DNA of 64,000 nucleotides from positions 5,749,501-5,813,500 of the forward strand of contig JAHQIY010000005.1 of NCBI GenBank assembly GCA_019054805.1, in the 5' to 3' direction. Both the position numbers and the translations under genes were made by a program. The notes under the pieces were generated by a model. That model was not told where the DNA came from, searched no databases, and saw only the letters and a program-made list of their open reading frames with translations. Numbering within the stretch: the first letter of the stretch is position 1; every line of letters starts with the position of its first letter. This document shows positions 46,437-58,000 of the stretch, one piece after another. The stretch comes from Brachionus manjavacas. Its lineage: Eukaryota > Rotifera > Eurotatoria > Ploima > Brachionidae.

Positions 46437-48039
46437 ATGTTGTCATAGTTTTTAAGATTGTTTTTACATTTTTTTATTGAATTATTTATTAGTTTTTAAA
46501 TAATAAATTTATTATTAATTAGTCAAATATTTTGTTTTTCAAGTAGGTCTATTGACTAAAAAAATTTTTTGAAAGTCTTTCTTCCATTTGAAATTTAAAT
46601 AATAATTTTTTGCTCCTAAAATCTTATTTAAAAATAAAGTTTTTTTTTTCAATTTACGTAATGAAGTACTATTGTAATTATGCTGTTGGGATTTTTATAT
46701 CAATTTCCTCTTTTTGGTAAGGATTTCAGGCGCGGTATTGTATCAAAGAAAAAAATTAAAAAAAATTCTTCTTTTTTTGATAAATCAAAACTAAATAAAA
46801 AAAATAAATTCTCTACTGTTAAAATAAGATAAAAAATATAACATCGATTAAATTAACATTGATAATTGATTGATTTACTAAAAAAATAAAAAAATAATAA
46901 TAGTTTAGACAATTACCGAAAGAACCTTGAATGTGAGGATTTCTCTCACTATAAAAGCCGGCACTGATTAAGTCCAAGTCCGGATTTAGACTGAATTTTC
47001 TTTTAAATGAGTTGAAAAAAATAGATACCATAGAATTGAAATAGACCTAAAAATGGGCGATATCAATTAATCAACAATTAATTTATTAACTGTATATTTT
47101 GACAACAAAAAATTTATCAACAGAAGATTCTATCATCAATTTTTTTATCAACAACATAATTTGTCAAGATTTAAATAAATATTTTTTGGAATAATATTTT
47201 GATATATTTTTATTAACAGTATAATTTTAAAAATGGTGTTTGGGTGTTAAAAATCAATTTTTAAAATTTAATAACTTTTGCATTTTCAGACAGAAACGGC
47301 TGAAATCTTGGGATCTACCATACAAACTTTCAGAATTTTTGGTCATATTAAATGGTTGCACGGTAGAAAACGGATCAAACCGAACCTAAAAGTGCTAAAA
47401 TAGGGTATTCAAGGTTTTTAATTTGTATGAGCTTTTTAATATATTGCCAAGTCAAATCGACTTTTAAGTCATATCCTCTAACTTTTTAGCTAACTACCAA
47501 GGAGTCTTCGAGATCATAAAGTTACTCTTATCCTGAGATAATGGGCTTCAAGTACAACATTCTTTTAAAAGTGTCTAACTTTACCAGCTATTTTCAAAAA
47601 TTATGTATTTTTAGGGGCCGAGTCTAATTTATTAACAATTAATTTGTCAACTCTTTATTTTTTCAACATTTTTTTATCTAATTATTTAAAATAAAAGTGC
47701 GCATAAAATGGAATTCAAGTCAAAATGGTTAGTTTCTTAAGAAGAATGGAATCTTATAATTTTTATAAAACCTTTAAGTTTTAATTTAATTTAAAACTTT
47801 ACTTTAATTGATGCATCTAGTCAAGATATTTTAATTTTTGTTTAGGCATCATACTTAAAAAAAACAAATTTTTGTACCATTTTTTGACACAAAAATGAAA
47901 TTTACAGAAAATGTTTTACTCTGGATTACAACACCTAGCTTTTTAATGACCTCTGTGACCATCAAACGGCTCTGAGCATCGTGTTTTTAAGTACCAGTTT
48001 ATATGCTCAAGATTTGATTCGAATTTGTATTTTTATAAT
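46437..48039. other. AT-rich intergenic region downstream of DGKE
   Basis: No gene supported. 47060-47160 and 47610-47680 share 'TTATTAACAATTAATTTGTCAAC'-type words and may be old repeat ends. A minus-strand frame at 47031-46915 (FKRKFSLNPDLDLISAGFYS, then NPHIQGSFG before a GT) is somewhat protein-like but has no partner exon. Confidence 0.4.
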
Positions 48040-48235
48040 TATTTCTCCACTGATGCACCTTTTATTTTTTGTATGGAGTCTGAGTTAGATTTTTAAGCTC
48101 ATGAATGATTTTCATGGCTCTGTGTTGCAATTTTTCTAGCTATTTAATATCTTTCTGAGTTTATGGACTCTAGCTGGAGCTTGCAAATTCCAGATATGCT
48201 CTAAAATGCTAATTGTACTACTTATATAGTTTCAC
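48040..48235 (-). pseudogene. Non-LTR RT C-terminal fragment
   Basis: The minus strand in two frames gives LEHIWNLQAPARVHKLRKIL then LEKLQHRAMKIIHELKNLTQ. These match the 'LEY...vWsP....ikklEkvQRRAtk.i.eL+nlsY' block of CR1/Jockey RTs. Short and broken; ends undefined. Confidence 0.65.
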
Positions 48236-49090
48236 GGGTATAGTTATGATGCAATCTGTCATGTCATTGATGAAAATGATGAAAAAATAAAGGTGCCTAA
48301 TATTTAATTTGATTTCCAGACAAATAAATAGGGAAGGAGATGAACAGAATAAACCTATTTAATATTTTATTTCATTATTTTATCTTTTTTTAATCGATTA
48401 ATCGTTTAATTTATGAAATTAATAAATTTAAACTCATAATTTAATTTTTTTTTAAGATTTACTTAGGTAATTAAATAAATTTTCAATTATTTCAAAATTC
48501 ATTTTAATGTCATCAAATTTTAATTGTAATGTTTAGTTTTTAGTTTTTTTTTCAAACTGTCATAGTTTTAATAAATCAATATAATTTCTATTTTAGACAA
48601 ATAAAAACTTTTATTTTACTTCTGAAAATAAAAAAATTACTTGCTATTGACAGAAATTCTTCCAGGCAGCTTTATTTTTCCGATCAAAATTACGTAACGG
48701 AACATTCAATTAAATTCCGAACACATTTTATAGAAATTAAATTTAAAATTTGATTCTTCAAATGCTTGGCAATTATTTTCCAAAAGTTACCGAAAATAAA
48801 AAAAAATCGATTTTTCAACTGTTCCATTTTTGATCTTATTAAAAAATCTCAAAATTTTTCATAAAGCTTTTAAATATTTAATTCAAAAAATTGGAAAACA
48901 AATTAAATATTAATTGAAAATATCCTTTTTTAAATTTTTCATCATCTAAATACAGCTACCAGCTTAAATAATCATGGTAACATGAATTTCAAAACGATTT
49001 TCCAGCCATAATCATAAATAGTGGTGCCATTTAATAAATTTTTCCTATTTAAGCTTGATTCCTAAGAATCATTTTTACCAAAACTCAAAA
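48236..49090. other. AT-rich region upstream of the mesothelin-like gene
   Basis: No gene or repeat border supported. It presumably contains the promoter of the gene starting at 49091. Confidence 0.5.
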
Positions 49091-52000
49091 ATGAAAAAAC
49101 AAATTCTCCTTTTATTTCTCATTGTAACAAGTTGTTATTGCAACGATGAAACAACCTATTCAGAGCTGTCAACTGAGTCAGAACTCCAAGCCAACAACTC
49201 TGGATCAGACAGTACAATTCAAACTAAAACTACCACGAAGAATATCGTCACGACCAAAATTCAAACCACTACTAAAATCACTCCAATAGCGGAAAATCCA
49301 ATTCTAGGAAAAATTACTCCGGACATTCTCAAGCTAGTCACTGACTTCTTACCAAACTTGCTATCAACACCAGATAAAGTCAAATCATTTGAAACAAATA
49401 AATTTGTAAAATTTTAAATAATTGTTTGATTTTTTTTTAATTTTTACTCTAAAGGAGCTTTTTGATGAATTGGACAAATTAAGTTTAGACTGGAAAAGTA
49501 ATTGTTCATCAGCAAGAATTTATTATAAACTGCTAGAAGAAGAATTTGAGAAGAACAGAGACGATACTGTAGTTAATGAAAAAAGGTATTTCTGTTAAAA
49601 AAAATTTAAAAAAAATTAACTTTTTTTCTAAGACTTAAAAATTTAATTCCGTGTAAGAGAGACTGTAATTTTGATCGATTATTGAACGCTAATTATTCAG
49701 AAGACAAAAAAAATTTCTCCAAAACATTCTTGCCATTTGTTAGTTCAGAAGTTGCCCAGTTCTGCCAAAATACGCTCGGAATCTACCTTGCACCGGTTCG
49801 AGATGATTCTAAGCCACTAAAATTAAGCGATATAACTGCAATCAGTAAGCAATTTAATTTTATTAAATTATTAACTAAAATTAAAAAAATTTAAGAAATT
49901 GCACTTTTATCTTTAAATTTTTTGAATTAATAACTTAAAATTTAATTTCGAAAAATTATTAAAGAAAAAAATGCTACCAAGTTATCTATTGATTAGCTAG
50001 GGGATTAGTAAATAAGAATAGTTAATTTATTGATGAATTGGTTAGATAAATTGGCGCTGGAAATTGAGACTCCTGATTTTTTTTCCTAGTTATAAATAAA
50101 AAAACCAAATCGTGAGATTCATTCTAAATTCTTTTTAGTAAGAAATAAAATAAAATTTTTTTATTGAAAATAATATAGAATAACATAAAATTAATTTGCA
50201 AAATTTTTCTCATCATTTCATTTTCTTTATTCCTAATTAGAGTCTAAACTACACTTTTGACTCTCTGACTTATTTTAATTTGTTTTGCCAAAATTTCCAT
50301 TTTTTCCACAAATATTAATAAAAAAATTTTTGATAAAAATTTAGATAACAGGAATTCGTCGTTTTGACCAGTCCCGACAAATTAACAGAAGGCTATTTAA
50401 TTTTTAAAAAAATATATGGTCGCTAAACCAATGCAATTTTTTATCTTTGAAAATTTTTGAATTTATTATCTAATTACATTTTAAAAATTAATATTTAAAA
50501 ATATCTAATTATTTTAATTTAAATTTCAAAAATTATTAAAGATGAATAAAATTTGCATTAAAATATATTAAAAAAGCAAGATTGCTTAGTAAAAATACAA
50601 TAAAATTTAATTAAAAAAATGACTGAACAATTTGATCTAATGATCTTTCAAATCTTAATTTGAATTAATTAAGGAATTGACCTATTTACTTGAGTCAATA
50701 AATTAATTTTTTTTTCAAGGAATCCAAATTTCAAATGAACATTAAATGTTTAATTAGAATTACTACTCTGCTAACTTTTAAAATAAATGCAGAATAGATA
50801 ATTAAAAGTCTGCATTCAGTGTTTAATTAAAATATCAACAATAAAATATTTTTTTTAATGTAATAAATACTCATTCGAAATGATGAAAAACTTAAATTTG
50901 TATTAAAATTGGACGTAAAAATATTAATCTACATTTAAGATGGCTTAAAAGCTACAAAGAATTTTCTTCAAAAGCAGGTGATTCATTTCAAGCTTTTCCA
51001 TTTCAGATTTTACTAACTCCTCATCATTTGAGAATTTGTACTATAAAAATTGATAATTTTCAACCATCGTTGACTATGCAATGGTAAGTCTATTTTTGAA
51101 TTGCGAATTTTAGAAAAAAAACAAAAATAAATCAAATAACTCAAAAATATATTTTCTAAGAATTCAAAAAATTAATCTAAAAAAGTTTTATTGATTAACT
51201 GATAAATTCGACCTATTTATTTATTTATTGAAATGAATTAACCTTCTTTAAGGAGAAGTAAGAAGCAAAAAAAATAAAAATAAAATTTTTTGTGTTTTTT
51301 TTTTAATGAAAAAATTATTACATAAAAATAAAATTTTAAAATAAAAAGCAACGTTAGTTCAAAAATAGAAAAAGACATGAAAGTTAGAAAGCAAGAAAAC
51401 TCGGACCAAAATTCAAGAATTTCTTTGATTTTGAATTAGCTCATTTAAGAGAGTTCTCTAATGTTTAAATTTTAAATTGCAAAGACATAACCAAATTGAA
51501 TCAGATATACCATCATTACTAATCAGATTAAACTTAAGACTTTCTTTAAGTTGGCTTATATTTACTGTAATTTTTGAGGTTTCAATTTTAAAATATTTGA
51601 AAATAAGTATCAAATCGGAGGAAAAAAATTTATTAGAGGGGGTCACTTAGGATAGATTTTAAAAATTGTGATGAGAGATAATTATATTGAATTGTATCAA
51701 TAAAAGTTAGTTTTGAAAATAGATAAAGTTCACCAAAGTTGAATACTTTCAGTACTTTTAAGACTCGTGATATGTGACAGTAGGTTTTAAACCAAACATT
51801 TGTCTAATTAAGTTGTTTTGTAATTTATTTATTGAATCCTTTGTGGTCGAATTAAGAGTGAAAGCCTCAAGACCATATGTGAATTTAGATAAACAATATG
51901 TTTTGTATATAAATGATTTGAATTTAGGTGAAGAGGTAGAACTACTTTTGGGCAGAAGATAGGAAATTCCAAAAAAGCTGATCTATAACCTCCATAATCT

Positions 52001-55000
52001 AGCTTCTTGAAATACTCTGCAACATAATTTTGATACTTTTTTATTTTTATTTCTTATTAAGTCTAAGTTCCTTCAGGTTTAAAAAAACAAAAGTTTCAAT
52101 TCAAAAAATTAGTAGAATTAATATAAAAATATATTAATGTGATTTTAGGAAATTTTGGCAATGGGCGATGTCTAAAAGTGGTTTATTAATTTATTTAAAA
52201 TTGTTCGAAGTATCTGTAGAAAACACATCAGAAAGAAAGCTTACCTCCATGTGGGATCTATCTTAAAAAAGCTGAGAATCTAATAGCTGTGTCAAATAAA
52301 ACTCGTCAAAATAGCAAAGAAAATTTAATAAATTATAGCAGTGTCAAAATCGCTTTTTTTAACAAGATGAAAATATCTCTTTAAGTGATAAAGGTAAAAT
52401 CAATCGATCTCAAAAAGGTTTTCCACAACTTTGTTTTCAAAACTATTACTATTTATTTATTTATTAAAAATTAAAGTCCCATGGACAAGTAAAAAAAAAG
52501 AAAAAAAAGTAGAATCTAAAAAGTTATTTTATCTTGTAATTTTTAAAAAATTTCATAATTTAAGAAAAAAAAAAATCCTTTTTAAGCCGTATTAAGCTAA
52601 ACTTTTGATATGCGCACTTTTGGTGACAAATTATTTATTTATTTATTTGAACTATCGGTTGGTAAGCTCTAACTTCCCTAAATGCAATTGGCGTTGTGTT
52701 AAAAATTTCTGTAATGTCAGATGTTCAACCTTCGGCGATAAAATTCGAGAAGAAATGAAGTAAAATTTGAGAGCTAAACTACTGAACATAATTTTTTTTT
52801 ATTTGTTTTATGTACCGAGCTAGGTCTCCTTCAGATAAAAAAAAAAAAAAAATTAAAATTAAAACAAAACAAAATAAAAATGTAAAGACAAAATATAAGA
52901 AAAATTTAAAATAAGTTAAAATATAATAAAAAGACAATTAAAAATTGATAAATTGTAAGAGGTGACTTGTGCAAAGAATTTAAGTATTGAACAGTTCAGG
53001 AAAGAAAGAAGAGATAGTAAGATAGCAATTACACAATGGAGCCGGGTATTCAACAAACCTTGATTCAAAACCCGCTTTATATTCGTCAACCAGCTTGACA
53101 ACCAATAGAGCAGAATGACGCAGTCCTCCAGCTTATTCAGTAATCATACATCAGATCCTTTAAAATATGTACAACTTCAATGTGTGATGAACCGCCACGT
53201 TAAATTATATCTGAATATGGAAATGAATTAAAGCTAGAAGAAGAAATTGCAAACGCTGCTTCTCAAAACGCCGATCGACTCTTTATTTCCAGGATAAAGA
53301 AAATACCAAACCAGAGTATTTAAGAGACTTAAAAGAGCCAAACACTCTAGGAGCGATAGTTTTTCCAAATGAGCTTTTGAAAGCATTTAAAGCTGAAAAT
53401 TTTCTGATCCATGATTCAGGAGTTGATGATAAAGAAAGATTTTTTGTTTTCGGAACTGATTCGGCTTTAAAATTACTTGAAGGTAGAGATGTTTTCGCTG
53501 ATGGAACTTTCGACATAGATCAAGATTATTAAACAATATACCTCGTACCACTAATCATGTAGAGTCTTGGCATAACTCGTTTGGTAATATGTTAAAAAGC
53601 CATCCTGTTGTTTATGATTTTATGTTTAAGAAAAGAGCACAAGAGAGTAGAAGACAATCTAATCATGGTGAAAACAGGCTTAGTTGCAAATCGGAATAGT
53701 AATCAAGAATTAATTCAAAAACGTCTACTTGAGTTAATAGATAATTATTATTACAAGATAAAATTAGTCATTACTATTTACCTTTAATATTAATATATTG
53801 ATTAATAACTTAATTAAGTAATTCAATTTACTTTTTTTCTAAAATATATGGCTATTTTTGACTTTACCGGTCTATTTTAATTGATTTATTTTGACATATC
53901 TATTTGTTAAAAGTTGCTATTAGGTTAATTTTTTTTCACCGTTTCCCTCCATGTGAGACTTCGGGATTTAAAATGAAAATATTTAAAACTTAATATAACT
54001 AATAATACTGATCAAAACTATTAAAATTTGATCACAAGTTTGAAAAAAAATGTCATCTATTCTGCGTAATGGTACATTTTATAAAATTATGCCACATCCA
54101 AAGTAGGTTCAAAAGATCTTGAGCACACAACTTCCACATTTTTTATTGGGTTTAAATTTAGTAGGCTTTACTACGACTTTTTAAAATAAAAAGAAAATTA
54201 GTGATTTTTTAGTTAAATGTAAAATATTCAAATTAAGTCTCAAAATTAAAATATGAAAAATATTTATTCCCTTTTTTTTGCCTAGCTGATGGATCTATAC
54301 CATTGGGAACGATTTTTACCCAAGCCCAAATATCCACTATTCCGTCCGGTGATGCATTGGAGGTGATAAAAAAGTTCGAAAATTCCATTGACAATGATTC
54401 GGCTAGAAAACTGGCCAAGAAAATACCCAGAAACACTTCATTTGCTGATGTGGCCCATGTTGCTGCCTTTGTCCCTGCAGAAATTTTGAGCGAAGCTTCG
54501 CCTTCTGAATTGATTAGCAACTTAGATGGATTTTCTTCGAAAATTGATAGCAGAAAAGCACTTTTGGTCACATCTAGAGTAACTAACTACTCATTTGATT
54601 TAACATTTTGTTTTATTTTATTCAAAAAGATTTCTTCAAATGGAACGAAAGCAGAATTTAAGCAATTTTTGGAAAAAGTCGATTCCAAATTTGCGGAGAA
54701 AATTTCTCTGAATACATTTTTAAAATTCAATTTGTCGGTGTCTGATTTACCAGACAAATCAATACCTTCAAGCTTTGTATACTTAATAAAAATTAATTAA
54801 TTCTAAAATTTAAACTGAAACCTTTTATGTAGAGAGAAAATTTGCTTACTGATTCTTTGAAATCAGGAAAAACAGTAGCCGATTTGGATGAAAGTGTTTT
54901 GAAAACAGTAGTGACCAAAATAAGCAGAGCCGAATTGAATCAAGTACCAAAAGAGAAGAAAAAAGATGCAGTCATTTCTTTGCTCAAGTCATCAACCAAT

Positions 55001-58000
55001 TCTTCACAAATTTTTACCAGCAGCCAAGTATTTAAGCAGATATCTTAAAAAGTTAAGTTTTTTATTTTTTATTAATTTAGAGATCAGCATTTTTAGATTC
55101 ATTGCTGCAAAGCTGGGCTGATGCAAGTGATGATCAAAAAGCTACTAATTTTGACGCTTTGTCCACAGAAGATGTTGAAGCTATTGCTGAAGTCATAGTT
55201 GCTGCCAAGTAATTAAATTTTATATCTAAATCACAAAATATCTTCAATTTAATTGACTTGAATAAAAAAGTTTTTCTATCAAAAGTTTATGCGTAATTTT
55301 ACGCAAAATTCGTTTTTATCCTGAATGAAATTTTAAATGTAAAACTACAAAAAAATTAACTTTATTAGTCATTTTATTGTGAATTTTTATCTGTATTTAA
55401 GATTTCAATTTTTGTAAATTTTGTAAGTTAGTCAAAAAAAATTCGTTTAAAATTTTTTTTTTTAGTTTTTGTAAGAAACTGTCCAAGCTGCGTTCCTTTC
55501 ATCTATTTTGAGATTTAGGATTTAAAAAATTTAAAAATTTAAATTGATTTTTTTCTGTATTAAAACTATTAGCAACTGTTATTTGACATACAATTACGTC
55601 TAAATCTGAAAATTAAGTAAATTTCATTTGAACAAAAAATTTAAATTTAAATTGAAAAATATTTATGTTTTGTTTTTAAAGGTCAATTTAGAGTCATTGA
55701 AATGATTTTTATTACACAACATTTTAAATTCTAAGTCTTTCCAAAAGAAAAGTTTTTTAGGTTATTTTCAATTAGGATGAAACTTGTGCAAAAGTAACTT
55801 TACAATCTATTAATGAAGTAAAGTTAGCTACATAAGCTTAAAAAAACCTTTTTGAGTAGGCTAAAAAATTTTTTTAAAGCAAAAGAGTTTAAAAAAAAGT
55901 GAAAAATAATTAAGCCTAAAAACTGTTGATCATCATAAATTCAAAATAAAATTTAAAAAAAAGCAAAGATAGTATATTTTTATATTAATAGTTTTTACTT
56001 TAATAATTAATTAATTTATCTTAGAATCTGTATTTATACAATCGTAATTAAAATGACTATATTTAATATAATTTTAAAAAATTTAAGTTCTAAATATTTG
56101 ATAGTAAAATTATTCTCAACTTCAAATAAACAAGTCAAAATTTTTAAGTCAAATCAAGTGACTTAGACTTTATGACTTTTGAACAACCGTGATCGGATTT
56201 TATCTAAATCTACTTATTATAAATATTTCTTGGTTTATTTTTTCTAATTTTTCCGAAATTTTAATGACCTTTCATTGACTTGATTGAAATTGAAATTGAA
56301 ATTGAACACAACTTTGTACAATTTTTTAAGAAAATGATAAAAACTGAACAAAAATACTTTAAAATTTAAATTCACAAATCTTAAATTTGTAAATTTCACG
56401 TGGATTTTCGCCAAATTCTGCTAAATTTGGTAAAACCATGGCTTCATATCACTTATGCAATTTAATTTCCAAATTTTGATCAAAATTTATTTTTTAGTGA
56501 ATCAGTCTATTCATGGTTAAAAAATACCCAAAAATTTTCAATTATTATAGAAAAGAATTCTAAAATGGACTCATCGAAATGTTGCTCATTTTTGTACAGA
56601 TCGCGTGCCTTGTACGCATCCGAAGCTATCAAGAAATTGGTTACCGCTGCTAGCATTACTTCAAATCATTTGAACAGCTTGGGTTCATGCTTTGCTAGTC
56701 TTATTCCTCAAGAATATCTTGAAAATTTGGAAACTTCTGAAATAGAATCACAAATAGATTATTTCAACACACAAGCCTTTCAGCCAAACTCTTCAATCTT
56801 TACTACCCTGAAAACAAAGCTGAATAGTTTGTACGATACCAAAACCACTAACACCGATAAGACAAGTCTGCTGAGTCAAATGGGAAGCTTGGTTGTGTTC
56901 ATGGATGAGAACAAAGTTGATCAAAGCTTGGTCAAAAACTCTGTTGCTTCGATGCTTTCAAGCATAAAGAGTGAGAGAAATGTGGACAATGAGGATGTTG
57001 CAAAATGCAGAGTTGGTTCAGGAAATGACGATCAAGTTAAAACTTTTGTGGCTGACTGGAATAAACGGTTGGTTGGAGCATGGTTTCCACTGGCATCATC
57101 AAGGCGAAAACGATCAAGTAATTTTTTATTAAATTTAAAACAAAGATAATTTTTTTGATATCTGATTAGCAACTGAATTAACTTGTGATCTTGTCAATCA
57201 GATTATTTCAGCAATTGATTTGGTGCCTGAATCATATTTTACCTCTATGACCATGACTGAGTTCGAAAAGTGCGTCGAAACATTGGGCAATATTGATTAT
57301 AGCTTAACTTCTAAGCAGTATGAAGAATTAGCTAAAAAAAAAGTATTTAGATTTTTTCATGTTTTTTTTTAATTTGATTTAAAAATTTTTTATCAAAAAA
57401 TTTTCAAAAAAATTTTGCTAATTTTAGAGTTTGTTAAATAATTTAAAGAAAATGAAATAAAAATTGAAAAAGGTCAATAATAAATTCGAGAATACCAAGC
57501 CGGTAGCTTATATTGTTCCCAAATAATTGTTCTGATTTCATGCCTATTTTAAAAAAACAAATTAATGACACAAAAACAAGCCTTTTTGGTTCGATTTTTA
57601 TCTTTCCTATTTTTGTTTACAAATTTAGACAAAAATCAAAGTAAATTTTTTAAAAGAAAATTAAGGTTAAAATTTTTTTTTAATTTTTTGTTGCTTTAAT
57701 TTTATTGCATTTGAACCTAAATTTAAAGAAACAAATAAATTTGAAAAATTTAATTGAAAGTTAAATTGTCAAAATGACAATTTTAAACTAAACAAATGAA
57801 CTTTTTACAAACATTCCATCTTTTGCTAAACCATAAAAATCCACTTTATTTGTAACACTGCATTTTGTAAAAATGTTAACTTAATGAAACTCTAGTGAAC
57901 TTTATGTAGTTTTCTAGATTAAAAATGTTTTACTTCTTTTTCTTTTTTCTTTTTACGGAATTTTTTAAAATATTGCAATCAAAATTGAAAAGATTAATAT

